Translations under genes and position numbers: made by a program
Assembly (NCBI RefSeq): GCF_001427145.1
Contig: NZ_LMGL01000002.1
Coordinates: forward strand, 515,442 to 579,441
Reading direction: 5' to 3'
Length of the DNA: 64,000 nt
Origin: Microbacterium sp. Root166
Lineage (GTDB): Bacteria > Actinomycetota > Actinomycetes > Actinomycetales > Microbacteriaceae
Notes under the pieces: model-generated
What the model was told of the DNA's origin: nothing
What the model saw: the letters and a program-made list of their open reading frames with translations, nothing else
Database searches by the model: none
Part shown: piece after piece, positions 42,749-52,099 of the stretch
Numbering within the stretch: the stretch's first letter is position 1
Layout: each line of letters opens with the position of its first letter

Positions 42749-43753
42749 TCACGCCTGGCAGCGCGGGCACCAGTAGAGCTTGCGGGTCGCGACCTCTTCG
42801 ACCACGATCTCCGTGCCGCACACGCGGCACGGCAGACCGGCGCGGTGATAGACCCAGTGGCGGTCGTCACGGCTCGCCATCGCCCGCCGGTACGCCTCGG
42901 GGTCCAGGTCGTCCATCGTCATCATCTGGCCGGTCTCGACGCCGATGGCCAGCAGCCGCACCCAGTCCCGCCAGAGGTCGCGGACGACCTCCTCGCGCAC
43001 CTCCCGGCCAGGAGTGTGCGGGTTCTGGCGTGCGCGATACAGCAGCTCCGCGCGGTAGACGTTGCCGATGCCGCTGACCACTGTCTGATCCATCAGCAGC
43101 AGCCCGATCGAGGTCGGCTTGCGCCGCACGACGGACACGAACCGCTCCTCGCCCTCGGCGACATCGTCGACCAGCGGGTCGGGGCCGAGCTTCGCGATGG
43201 TCGCGGCGACCTCGTCCGGCGTCCTCAGCTCGCATGCCGTCGGCCCGCGCAGGTCGGCCGCCGTGCTCTCCGTGAGCAGGCGGAGCCGCACCTGGCCGAC
43301 GACGGGCGGCGGCCACTGCTCATCGTCCCCGCCCAGGCCCGTGGTCTGCTCCGACATCCGGACGTGCACGCGCGCGCGCCGTGGTGCCCCGATCGACGTC
43401 AGGGAGTTCTCTCCCGCATCGTCGAACACCGGGCCGTCCGTGTCGACCACAGCGCCGCGCTGATTGGTCTGACCCAGCCGGCCGTTCGCCGCGGCGATGG
43501 TCGGATCCACCATGATCTCGCCGGCGAAGTCCCACGCGCCGTACATCCCCAGGTGCACGCGCAGCCAGAGATCGTCGTCGAACTCGAGGAACATCTGCTT
43601 GCCGACCGCACGGACCGCGGTGGCCGTGCGCGCGTCGATCGCCGCCGCTCCCTCGGCGAAACGGCCCTGCGGGCTGGACGCCGAGACCACGCGGCCGACG
43701 ATGTTGCGATCGAACTGCCGGGCGATGCGGTGGACGGAGTGGCCCTCGGGCAT
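42749..43753 (-). CDS. nei: Fpg/Nei-family DNA glycosylase (endonuclease VIII-like)
   Basis: A 334-residue base-excision repair enzyme beginning M-PEG-HSVHR, with catalytic Pro2 and Glu3 after Met removal. The H2TH region contains GIGNVYRAELLYRARQNP; a C-terminal zinc finger C-x2-C ... C-x2-C (CRVCGTE, CPRCQA) is present. The start at 43753 is fixed by Pro2. Nei1/Nei2 type rather than Fpg is suggested by the EGHSVHR start. Seven bp downstream of rpiB. Confidence 0.9.
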   Translation of the reverse strand: MPEGHSVHRIARQFDRNIVGRVVSASSPQGRFAEGAAAIDARTATAVRAVGKQMFLEFDDDLWLRVHLGMYGAWDFAGEIMVDPTIAAANGRLGQTNQRGAVVDTDGPVFDDAGENSLTSIGAPRRARVHVRMSEQTTGLGGDDEQWPPPVVGQVRLRLLTESTAADLRGPTACELRTPDEVAATIAKLGPDPLVDDVAEGEERFVSVVRRKPTSIGLLLMDQTVVSGIGNVYRAELLYRARQNPHTPGREVREEVVRDLWRDWVRLLAIGVETGQMMTMDDLDPEAYRRAMASRDDRHWVYHRAGLPCRVCGTEIVVEEVATRKLYWCPRCQA

Positions 43754-43760
43754 CGTGCGG

Positions 43761-44306
43761 TCAGCCCGCCTCGGGATCGAACGAGCTGTCGTCGGCGTCG
43801 AGCACATCAGGCTGACCGCGCTCGGCGCGAGGGTCGGGCTCGAGCGAGCCGTCCGTCTCGTACGCGGCCAGCTGGGCGATGCGCCGGGCGTGCCGCTCCT
43901 CGCCCGAGAAGGGCGTCGCGATGAACCGGTCGATGAACGTGACGGCCTCGTCGAAGGTGTGCTGGCGGGCGCCGATCGCGATCACGTTCGCGTCGTTGTG
44001 CTCGCGGGCGAGCTCTGCGGTCGCGATGCTCCACGCGAGCGCCGCGCGGACGCCGAGAACTTTGTTCGCGGCGATCTGCTCGCCGTTGCCGGAGCCGCCG
44101 AACACGACACCCAGCGCCTCGATTCCCGCTTCCTGGTCACGGACCACGGCCTGCGCCGCCCGGATGCAGAACGACGGGTAGTCGTCGAGCGCGTCGTACT
44201 CGACGGGACCGTGATCGACCACGTCGTGCCCCGCCGCGGCGAGGTGGTGCTGCAGCTGGGTGGAGAACTCGAGGCCGGCGTGATCGGTCGCGATGTGGAT
44301 GCGCAT
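43761..44306 (-). CDS. rpiB: Ribose-5-phosphate isomerase B (RpiB/LacAB family)
   Basis: A 181-residue isomerase: IATDHAGLEFSTQL with His near the N-terminus, CIRAAQ and the GGSGNGEQIAANKVLGVRAALAWS family segment. Interconverts ribulose- and ribose-5-phosphate. Leaderless: TAGGAT 7 nt before the ATG. Followed by nei. Confidence 0.95.
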   Translation of the reverse strand: MRIHIATDHAGLEFSTQLQHHLAAAGHDVVDHGPVEYDALDDYPSFCIRAAQAVVRDQEAGIEALGVVFGGSGNGEQIAANKVLGVRAALAWSIATAELAREHNDANVIAIGARQHTFDEAVTFIDRFIATPFSGEERHARRIAQLAAYETDGSLEPDPRAERGQPDVLDADDSSFDPEAG

Positions 44307-44360
44307 GGGCTCAATCCTAGGGAGCGGAGGCAGGGCGCCTCGTGCAGATTGCGGGTGGGG

Positions 44361-45569
44361 TCAGGGGGCGATGCCCGCGGCGGCGGGCTTGAACCCGGCA
44401 CGGACGTTCTCGCAGCAGGCGGGCCGGCACACGTCGAACCACGGGCCGAGATCGGTCGCATGCGGGCGGTCGCCGGCGCGCGTGCCGTTCAGTCGCTCCT
44501 CGACGAGGTCGACCAGGCCCGAGACGAACACCGGATCCACGCCGGGGGTCGGGGTGCGGACCGAACGAAGCCCCGCCTCGGCGGCGGCATCCGTCGCCTC
44601 GGTGTCGAGGTCCCACAGCACCTCCATGTGGTCGCTCATGAAGCCGAGCGGCACGATGGCCACCGCGGCGACGCCGGCTGCGGGAAGCTCGGCGATCACG
44701 TCGTTCACGTCGGGCTCCAGCCACGGCTGGCTCGGCGGACCGGACCGGGACTGGTAGACGAGCTCCCAGCCCACCCGGGCGGCAGCGGGGATCTCGGCGG
44801 CGACCGCCGACATCACGACCTCCGCGACGGCGAGGTGCTGGGCGGCGTAGGCACCGCCGGGGCCGAAATCCCGATCGCGCGGACCCGAGCGCTCGGCATC
44901 CGCCGTCGGAATGCTGTGCGTCGAGAACAGAACCCGCACCGCCTCGGGCGGGAGGCCGTCGGCCAGGAAGCCTCCGACCGCGTCGCGCACTCCGTCGATG
45001 AAGGGCTGCACGAACCCGGGGTGGTCGAAGAACTGACGCACCTTGTCGATCGTGACGGTCCCACCCAGGCCGGTGGCCTCGAGCACGCGCGCGATGTCCT
45101 CGCGGTACTGCCGGCAGCTCGAGAACGACGAATAGGCGCTGGTCGCGAGCGCGAGGAGATTCGCATGACCGGATGCCGCGGCATCCTGCACCGCCTCCTC
45201 GAGGTACGGCGCCCAGTTGCGGTTGCCCCAGTACACCGGCAGCGCGATCCCCCGGGCGGCGAGTTCGGCTTCGAGCGCCGCCTTGAGGGCGCGATTCTGC
45301 GCGTTGATGGGGCTGATGCCGTCGAAGTGGCGGTAGTGGTGCGCCACCTCCTCGAGGCGTTCGTCGGGGATGCCGCGTCCGCGCGTGACGTTGCGCAGGA
45401 AGGGGATGACGTCGTCCTGGCCCTCGGGCCCGCCGAATCCGGCGAGGAGGATGCCGTCGTACGCGACCGGCACCTCCACATGGGCGGGACCGGATGCCGC
45501 TGCCGGCGACGCGAAGAGCACCGGGCTCTCGGCATCGGCGGGCACGGCCTGGTTCTGCGCTTCCGACAT
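44361..45569 (-). CDS. hemH: Ferrochelatase, coproporphyrin type
   Basis: A 402-residue ferrochelatase (CpfC in actinobacteria). Core motifs: ILLAGFGGPEGQDDVIPFLRNV, HYRHFDGISPIN, YWGNRNWAPY and STHSIP. Cys in SSCRQYRED and a C-terminal VCRPACCENV resemble the Cys ligands that hold a [2Fe-2S] cluster in actinobacterial enzymes. Inserts iron into coproporphyrin III. ATG at 45569 with GGAG 5 nt upstream; a GTG immediately before it is an alternative. Confidence 0.93.
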   Translation of the reverse strand: MSEAQNQAVPADAESPVLFASPAAASGPAHVEVPVAYDGILLAGFGGPEGQDDVIPFLRNVTRGRGIPDERLEEVAHHYRHFDGISPINAQNRALKAALEAELAARGIALPVYWGNRNWAPYLEEAVQDAAASGHANLLALATSAYSSFSSCRQYREDIARVLEATGLGGTVTIDKVRQFFDHPGFVQPFIDGVRDAVGGFLADGLPPEAVRVLFSTHSIPTADAERSGPRDRDFGPGGAYAAQHLAVAEVVMSAVAAEIPAAARVGWELVYQSRSGPPSQPWLEPDVNDVIAELPAAGVAAVAIVPLGFMSDHMEVLWDLDTEATDAAAEAGLRSVRTPTPGVDPVFVSGLVDLVEERLNGTRAGDRPHATDLGPWFDVCRPACCENVRAGFKPAAAGIAP

Positions 45570-45735
45570 CACCTCTCCATCCTTTCATCGCTCCCGAGAG
45601 AGTCGGCGCGCGCGACCGGCCCGATCCTCCACAGGCGTGCTGGTACGGCGACCGCTGGAATAGGCTGGGACGGTTGCCGCCGGCGCCAGCAGCGCCTCCC
45701 CGCGGCATCCCACCCTCACCCACGGGAGCATTGCA

Positions 45736-48282
45736 GTGCCTGGAGAGAACCTCACCCGGATCGAGGCGCAAGAGCGCCGCGCGATCGTCGCCACCCACTC
45801 GTACGAGGTCGCCCTCGATCTGACCCAGGGCCCCGAGGTCTTCACCTCGCGCACGGTCGTGCGCTTCTCGGGCACCGCGGGCGCCGACACGTTCATCGAC
45901 CTCATCGCCCGCGAGGTCCGTGAGATCACGCTGAACGGCCGGTCCATCGATCCGGCCACCGCTTTCGCGGATTCGCGCATCGCGCTGTCGGGCCTCGAGG
46001 CCGAGAACGAGCTGGTCGTCGACGCCGACTGCCTCTACACGAACACCGGTGAGGGTCTGCACCGCTTCGTCGACCCCGTCGACGGCGAGGTCTACCTCTA
46101 CTCCCAGTTCGAGGTGCCCGACTCGCGCCGCATGTTCGCGGTGTTCGAGCAGCCCGACCTGAAGGCGACGTTCCAGTTCACCGTCACGGCACCCGAGCCG
46201 TGGAAGGTCGTCTCCAACTCCCCCACGCCCGAGCCGAAGAAGCACGGCGACGGCGGCGCGACCTGGTCGTTCGAGGCGACGCCGCGCATCTCCTCGTACA
46301 TCACGGCGCTCATCGCCGGCCCCTACGAGGCCACGTTCTCCGAGCTCACCAGCTCGTCGGGACGCGTCGTGCCGCTGGGCGTCTACGGCCGCAAGAGCCT
46401 CTGGCAGCACCTCGACTCGGACTACATCTTCGACAAGACCCGCCAGGGCTTCGCGTACTTCGAGGAGAAGTTCGACTACGCGTACCCGTTCGCCAAGTAC
46501 GACCAGCTCTTCGTCCCCGAGTTCAACGCGGGCGCGATGGAGAACGCGGGCGCCGTCACGTTCACCGAGGCCTACGTCTTCCGCTCGAAGGTGACCGACG
46601 CCGTCAAGGAGCGCCGCGTCGTCACGATCCTGCACGAGCTCGCGCACATGTGGTTCGGCGACCTCGTCACGATGACCTGGTGGAACGACCTCTGGCTCAA
46701 CGAGTCGTTCGCCGAGTGGGCGTCGACCATCGCCACCGCCGAGGCCACCGAGTGGACCGAGGCGTGGACGACCTTCAACGCCATGGAGAAGACCTGGGCC
46801 TACCGTCAGGACCAGCTTCCCTCCACCCACCCCGTCGTCGCCACGATCAACGACCTCGAGGACGTCCAGGTCAACTTCGACGGCATCACGTACGCCAAGG
46901 GCGGCTCGGTCCTCAAGCAGCTCGCGGCGTGGGTGGGCATCGAGCAGTTCTTCGCCGGTGTCGCCGCGTACTTCAAGAAGAACGAGTGGGGCAACACCGA
47001 GCTGGTCGACCTGCTCAGCGAGCTCGAGAAGACGAGCGGGCGCGAGCTGGGAACCTGGTCGAAGAAGTGGCTCGAGACCGCGGGCGTGAACACCCTCTCC
47101 CCCGAGATCGTCACCGACGTCGACGGCGCCATCACGCGCTTCGCGATCGTCCAGACGGCACCGGCCGACTACCCGACCATCCGGCCCCACCGCCTGGGCG
47201 TCGGCTTCTACAACGTCGAGGACGGCGCGCTCGTGCGCGTGCACCACGTCGAGCTCGACGTGGACGGCGACCTCACCGAGGTGCCCGAGCTCAAGGGCCG
47301 CAAGCGCCCCGACCTCGTGCTCCTCAACGACGAGGACCTGGCGTACGCGAAGATCCGCCTCGACGACCGCTCGCTGCAGACCGCGATCGATCACCTCGGC
47401 AAGATCAGCGACCCGCTCGCCCGGTCGCTGGTGTGGGGTGCCGCGTGGGACCAGACGCGCGATGCCGAGGCATCCGCTTCGGACTACGTCGATCTCGTGC
47501 TGCGCAACATCGGCTCGGAGACCGAGTCGACCACGGTCCGCACCACGCTGGCCCAGCTGCAGCTCGCGGCGAACGCCTACGTCGCGCCCGAGAAGCGCTC
47601 CGCCACCCGTGAGAAGGTCGCCGACGCGCTGTGGGCGCTCGCCCAGTCCGCCGAGGCGGGCAGCGACAGCCAGCTCCAGTTCGTGACGGCGTTCGCCGGC
47701 GCGGCTGCGACCGGCGCCCAGGTCGAGAAGGTGCGGCAGGTCCGCGACGGCGAGGTGTCGTTCGAGGGACTCGAGATCGACACCGACCTCTCGTGGCAGC
47801 TGCTCGTCGCACTCGCCGCGGGCGGCGTGGTGACGGTGGCCGACATCGACGAGGCGCTGGCCGCCGACAACACGGCGAAGGGCGGCGAGTTCGCGGCGCA
47901 GGCGAAGGCCGCGCTGCCGACGGCCGAGGCCAAGGCCGCTGCCTGGGCCTCGCTGGTCGACAGCGACGACCTGCCGAACACGATCGTGCGCACGACGGCA
48001 CTCGGCTTCGTGCACCCCGCGAGCGTCGACCTGCTCGGCGACTTCGTGGCGCCGTACTTCGAGATGCTCCTGCCGGTGTGGGAGTCGCGCAGCTACAAGA
48101 TCGCGGAGTACCTGATCTTCGGCCTCTACCCCGCCCCGCTCGCGAACGTCGCCCTGCGCGACGCCACCCGCGCGTGGCTCGAGGCGAACGCGAACGCAGC
48201 TCCCGCGCTGCGACGTCTGGTCGCCGAGAACCTGGCCGGGGTCGAGCGCGCGCTCGCCGTCCAGGACCGCGACGCCCAGTAG
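45736..48282 (+). CDS. pepN: Aminopeptidase N (M1 family)
   Basis: An 848-residue zinc aminopeptidase: GAMENAG substrate-binding motif, zinc site HELAHMWFGDLVTMTWWNDLWLNESFAEW (HExxH plus E) and the C-terminal ERAP1-like helical domain. GTG start at 45736 with GGGAG 7 nt upstream; TAGGCT at 45661-45666 is a likely -10 with a leader of about 65 nt. Confidence 0.97.
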   Translation: MPGENLTRIEAQERRAIVATHSYEVALDLTQGPEVFTSRTVVRFSGTAGADTFIDLIAREVREITLNGRSIDPATAFADSRIALSGLEAENELVVDADCLYTNTGEGLHRFVDPVDGEVYLYSQFEVPDSRRMFAVFEQPDLKATFQFTVTAPEPWKVVSNSPTPEPKKHGDGGATWSFEATPRISSYITALIAGPYEATFSELTSSSGRVVPLGVYGRKSLWQHLDSDYIFDKTRQGFAYFEEKFDYAYPFAKYDQLFVPEFNAGAMENAGAVTFTEAYVFRSKVTDAVKERRVVTILHELAHMWFGDLVTMTWWNDLWLNESFAEWASTIATAEATEWTEAWTTFNAMEKTWAYRQDQLPSTHPVVATINDLEDVQVNFDGITYAKGGSVLKQLAAWVGIEQFFAGVAAYFKKNEWGNTELVDLLSELEKTSGRELGTWSKKWLETAGVNTLSPEIVTDVDGAITRFAIVQTAPADYPTIRPHRLGVGFYNVEDGALVRVHHVELDVDGDLTEVPELKGRKRPDLVLLNDEDLAYAKIRLDDRSLQTAIDHLGKISDPLARSLVWGAAWDQTRDAEASASDYVDLVLRNIGSETESTTVRTTLAQLQLAANAYVAPEKRSATREKVADALWALAQSAEAGSDSQLQFVTAFAGAAATGAQVEKVRQVRDGEVSFEGLEIDTDLSWQLLVALAAGGVVTVADIDEALAADNTAKGGEFAAQAKAALPTAEAKAAAWASLVDSDDLPNTIVRTTALGFVHPASVDLLGDFVAPYFEMLLPVWESRSYKIAEYLIFGLYPAPLANVALRDATRAWLEANANAAPALRRLVAENLAGVERALAVQDRDAQ

Positions 48283-48324
48283 CACAGCAGCGGCGGTGGT
48301 ACTCAGGTACCACGCGCCGAACGA

Positions 48325-48366
48325 CAAGACCCCCCTTGCGGCCGACGCGGCCCGAGGGGGGTCTTG
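48325..48366 (+). terminator. Terminator after pepN
   Basis: CAAGACCCCCCT and AGGGGGGTCTTG make a 12-bp perfect stem around an 18-nt loop that can form a GGCC/GGCC inner stem. It ends only 3 bp before the -10 (TAGCGT) of the next gene. Confidence 0.88.
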
Positions 48367-48380
48367 CGTAGCGTCGAAGC

Positions 48381-49289
48381 ATGATCGTCGCAGAGAATCT
48401 GAGCAAGAGCTTCGGAGCCAAGCACGCCGTCCAGGATGTGAGCTTCACCGTCCATCCCGGCCGTGTCACGGGCTTCCTCGGCCCCAACGGCGCCGGGAAG
48501 TCCACCACCATGAGGATGATCGTGGGGCTGGACAAGCCCACGAGCGGTCGCGTGAGCGTCGACGGGCGGGACTACCGCAGTCTGCGCTCACCCCTCACCG
48601 AGGTCGGCGTGCTGCTGGACGCCAAGGCCGTCCACACCGGCCGCAGCGCGCGGAACCACCTGCGGGCCATGGCCGCCACCCACGGCATCCCCCAGCAGCG
48701 CGTGGACGAGGTGATCGACATCACCGGCCTGAGCTCGGTGGCGCGCAAGCGCGCCGGCGGCTTCTCGCTGGGCATGGGCCAGCGGCTCGGGATCGCCGCC
48801 GCCCTCCTCGGCGACCCGCAGACCCTGATCCTCGACGAGCCCGTCAACGGCCTCGACCCCGAGGGCGTCCTCTGGGTCCGCCGCTTCGTCCGGCACGTCG
48901 CATCCGAGGGCAAGACCGTGCTGCTCTCGAGCCACCTGATGAGCGAGATGGCACTGACCGCCGACCACATCATCGTGCTCGGGCGCGGGCGGGTCCTCGC
49001 CGACGCGCCCGTCGACGAGCTCGTCCGCCAATGGACTCGGGCCACCGTGCGCATCCGCACGCCGCGCGCCGTCGAGCTCGCGCGCCTGGTCGCAGGCGAC
49101 GGCGTCGTCGTGACGCACGTGGCGGAGGGCGTGATGGATGTCGAGGGCTCCCCTGCCGAGAAGATCGGCGACCTCGCCCTGGCGAACGGCATCGCACTGC
49201 ACGAGCTGACCCCCACTTCCGGAACCCTCGAGGACGCATACCTCGGACTCACCGGCGACGACGTCGAGTACAAGACGAAGGACATCTGA
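48381..49289 (+). CDS. ABC transporter ATP-binding protein (ABC-2 type)
   Basis: A 302-residue ATPase: Walker A GPNGAGKST, signature FSLGMGQRLGIAAAL, Walker B LILDEPVNGLDPEG, switch SSHLMSE, then a C-terminal extension of about 80 residues. Leaderless: TAGCGT 6 nt before the ATG. First gene of ABC-permease-kinase-regulator set. Confidence 0.93.
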   Translation: MIVAENLSKSFGAKHAVQDVSFTVHPGRVTGFLGPNGAGKSTTMRMIVGLDKPTSGRVSVDGRDYRSLRSPLTEVGVLLDAKAVHTGRSARNHLRAMAATHGIPQQRVDEVIDITGLSSVARKRAGGFSLGMGQRLGIAAALLGDPQTLILDEPVNGLDPEGVLWVRRFVRHVASEGKTVLLSSHLMSEMALTADHIIVLGRGRVLADAPVDELVRQWTRATVRIRTPRAVELARLVAGDGVVVTHVAEGVMDVEGSPAEKIGDLALANGIALHELTPTSGTLEDAYLGLTGDDVEYKTKDI

Positions 49290-50146
49290 TGACCACCACG
49301 ATCGCTCCCGCCCCCGTCCCGGCGCGCGCAGCACGGACCGCCTCTCCATACCGGCTCTCGTTCGCACACGTGGTCCACTCCGAGTGGATCAAGTTCACCA
49401 GCCTCCGTTCGACCTGGTGGTCCATCGGGCTCGTCGCGGTCGTGTCGATCGGGCTCAGCCTGCTCATGGCATGGGCGTTCGCGAGCTTCGAGGGCGAGAT
49501 GCCGCCGATGTCCATCGCAGAGTCGAACGCGCAGGCGGTGCAGGTCATCGTGTTCAGCACGGTCCTGACGCAGCTGCTCGCGGTGATCCTCGGAACCATC
49601 ACGGTGACCGGCGAGTACTCCACCGGAATGATCCGCTCGACGCTGACCGCCGCACCCGGCCGCACGGCGCCGCTGTTCGCGAAGGCCCTCGTCGTCGCCG
49701 TCACGATGTTCGTCACGAGTGCCGTGGTGTTCGCGATCGCCGCGGCCGTGTCGGGACCACTGCTCCCGACCGGCGCCCTCGATCTGAGCCACGCCGACAG
49801 CTCGCTCATGCCACTGCTGGGGGCTGCGCTGTACCTTGCGCTCATCGCCGCTGCCGGAGTCGGCATCGGCTTCATCATCCGCAACGGCCCGGGTGCGCTG
49901 GCCGTCGGCATCGGCCTCGTCTTCGTCGCACCGATCCTCGTGCTCTTCTTCCCGCGGCTGGACTCGTTCGAGTGGATCCACGACGCGGCCGGCTACCTGC
50001 CGTCCAACGCGGGTCAGTCGCTCTTCATGGGTTCGCCGATGACCGGTGACGCACTCGACACCGTACCGGCGCTGCTGACGCTCGCCGCCTGGACCATCGC
50101 AGCCATCGTCGGAGGCCTCGCGGTCCTGAAAACCCGCGACGCGTAG
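49289..50146 (+). CDS. ABC-2 type transporter permease
   Basis: A 285-residue permease with about six membrane helices, including VILGTITVTGEYSTGMIRSTLTAAPGR, typical of ABC-2 drug or bacteriocin exporters. Starts by 1-bp overlap with the ATPase stop (TGATG). Its own stop codon TAG forms the first half of the next gene's -10. Confidence 0.9.
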   Translation: MTTTIAPAPVPARAARTASPYRLSFAHVVHSEWIKFTSLRSTWWSIGLVAVVSIGLSLLMAWAFASFEGEMPPMSIAESNAQAVQVIVFSTVLTQLLAVILGTITVTGEYSTGMIRSTLTAAPGRTAPLFAKALVVAVTMFVTSAVVFAIAAAVSGPLLPTGALDLSHADSSLMPLLGAALYLALIAAAGVGIGFIIRNGPGALAVGIGLVFVAPILVLFFPRLDSFEWIHDAAGYLPSNAGQSLFMGSPMTGDALDTVPALLTLAAWTIAAIVGGLAVLKTRDA

Positions 50147-50155
50147 AGTCGACCG

Positions 50156-51409
50156 GTGGCCGCAGCGCACGACGTCGTCCTCGGCCGGGGAGCATCCCCG
50201 GCCGAGGACGACCTGCGTCTGCCGAGGCCACCCGGCGTGTTCCGCCGGTTCTGGGCGCGGCATCCGCGCTGGGCGGATGCCCTGCTCGCGATCCTCTGCC
50301 TGCTGCTCACCCTGGCCGGCGTCGTGGCCGCGGCCTACGATCCACGCACCCCGGGACTGCTCGCGTCGGGCGCAGCACTGAGCCTGCTCACCTGCGTCGC
50401 CCTGCTGTGGCGACGCAGGTGGCCGATCGCGGTGTTCGCCATCACCCTCGTACCGGCACTGATCCTCGCTCCTGCACTGTCGGGAAGCGTCATGGGTCCC
50501 GCACCGGTCATCGCTCTCTACTCGGTCGCCGTCTATCGCTCCTCACGCGCAGCGATGTGGTCACTCGGCGCGGCCGCGGGCGCCCTGGCCCTCGTGACCT
50601 TCGTGTGGACGGTGGTCGGCGATGCATCCGCGAATGCCGTCGGCACGGTCATCGGCACCGGGCTCTTCCTGGCGATCGGCGCCCTCATCGGGGTCAACGT
50701 CGGCAACCGCAAGCGCTACGTCGCAGCGCTGATCGACCGCTCCCGGCAGCTCGCGGTCGAGCGTGACCAGCAGGCTCGCCTGGCCGCGGCGGACGAGCGC
50801 ACGCGCATCGCGCGCGAGATGCACGACATCGTCTCGCACTCGCTCACCGTGATCGTCGCACTGGCCGAGGGTGCGAACGCCACGCCCGACCCGGACCGCT
50901 CCCGCGAGGCCAGCCGCGCGGTCGCGACGACCGCCCGCGAGGCTCTCGCAGAGATGCGCGTCATGCTCGGGGTGCTCCGGGACACCCCCTCCGAGGGTGA
51001 CGCTGCTCCCACCGAGCCGCTCCTCGACACATCGCTGCACGACGTGATCGGCGCCGCCCGCGCCGCGGGATTCCCCGTCACGCTGTCGGTGAGCGGTGAC
51101 ACCGAGGTGTCCGCTCCCCACAGCCTCGCCGTCCTTCGGATCGTGCAGGAGGCCATCACGAACGCCATGCGCTACTCCCGCGACGCCACGTTCATCCGCG
51201 TCGTGACCGAGTACTCGGGCGCCGGCGTACGGATCGTCGTGGACAACGACGGCGCCCGGCCCGACGTCGAATCGGCGGGCGCCGGCTGGGGCCTCCGGGG
51301 GCTGCAGGAGCGCGCCGGCCACCTGGGCGGCACGTTGACCGCGGGCCTCGTGGCGCCGGGCCGGTGGCGTCTCACGGCGGAGCTGCCGACGGGAGCCGCC
51401 GATGCCTGA
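50156..51409 (+). CDS. Two-component sensor histidine kinase (NarX/DesK type)
   Basis: A 417-residue kinase with about five membrane helices (45-190), HisKA_3 with RIAREMHDIVSHSLTVIVALAEGA and a HATPase with VQEAITNAMRYSRDA and WGLRGLQERAGHLGG. GTG start at 50156; TAGAGT 6 nt upstream makes a leaderless promoter in which TAG is the permease stop codon. Probably senses the same signal as the ABC pair exports. Confidence 0.91.
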   Translation: MAAAHDVVLGRGASPAEDDLRLPRPPGVFRRFWARHPRWADALLAILCLLLTLAGVVAAAYDPRTPGLLASGAALSLLTCVALLWRRRWPIAVFAITLVPALILAPALSGSVMGPAPVIALYSVAVYRSSRAAMWSLGAAAGALALVTFVWTVVGDASANAVGTVIGTGLFLAIGALIGVNVGNRKRYVAALIDRSRQLAVERDQQARLAAADERTRIAREMHDIVSHSLTVIVALAEGANATPDPDRSREASRAVATTAREALAEMRVMLGVLRDTPSEGDAAPTEPLLDTSLHDVIGAARAAGFPVTLSVSGDTEVSAPHSLAVLRIVQEAITNAMRYSRDATFIRVVTEYSGAGVRIVVDNDGARPDVESAGAGWGLRGLQERAGHLGGTLTAGLVAPGRWRLTAELPTGAADA

Positions 51410-52076
51410 ACGCATCAAGGTCCTGCTCGTGGACGATCAGCAGCTCATCCGGCTGGGATTCCGGCTCGTGCTGGAGGCGGAACCCGACCTGGAGGTCGTC
51501 GGCGAAGGAGCCGACGGAGCCGAGGCCGTGGACGCGGTGCGGCGACTTCGCCCCGACGTGGTGCTGATGGACGTCCGGATGCCGCGCATGGACGGCCTGG
51601 AAGCGACACGGCGCATCGTCGCCGAGCATCCGTCGGTGCGCATCGTCGTGCTCACGACGTTCGATCTCGACGAGTACGCCTTCACGGCGCTGCGCGCGGG
51701 CGCGAGCGGATTCCTGCTGAAGGACGCGCACCCCCACGAGCTGATCGGGGCGATCCGCGCGGCGCACGCCGGCGACGCGACCCTCTCGCCTCGTGTCACC
51801 CGGCGGATGCTCGAGATGTTCGGCACGCGCCTCCCGGAGGCGGCATCGCCTCCCACCGTCGTCGACGAGCTCACCGAGCGTGAGCGTGAGGTGTTCCTCG
51901 CCATCGCGCGCGGCCGCTCGAACAGCGAGATCGCCGACGATCTCTTCCTCAGCGAGTCGACGGTGAAGACCCATGTCGGCCGCGTGCTGGCCAAGCTCGG
52001 AGCGCGCGACAGGGTGCACGCGGTCATCCTCGCGCACCGCCTCGGGATGGTGCCGCCGGACTCAGCGTCCGCATGA
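51402..52076 (+). CDS. NarL/FixJ-type response regulator
   Basis: A 224-residue regulator: DD at 11-12, phospho-acceptor D57 (VVLMDVRMPRMDG), K in LLKDAHPHEL, LuxR helix-turn-helix (LTEREREVFLAIARGRSNSEIADDLFLSESTVKTHVGRVL). Overlaps the kinase by 8 bp. Confidence 0.94.
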   Translation: MPERIKVLLVDDQQLIRLGFRLVLEAEPDLEVVGEGADGAEAVDAVRRLRPDVVLMDVRMPRMDGLEATRRIVAEHPSVRIVVLTTFDLDEYAFTALRAGASGFLLKDAHPHELIGAIRAAHAGDATLSPRVTRRMLEMFGTRLPEAASPPTVVDELTEREREVFLAIARGRSNSEIADDLFLSESTVKTHVGRVLAKLGARDRVHAVILAHRLGMVPPDSASA

Positions 52077-52099
52077 CCGGGCTCGTTAGGATCGAGGCG

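Noticed and set aside
42749..44306. Nei gene with a damage promoter
   Set aside because: I found no TGTCR-N-TAnnnT arrangement upstream of 43753; the gene appears to be transcribed with rpiB.
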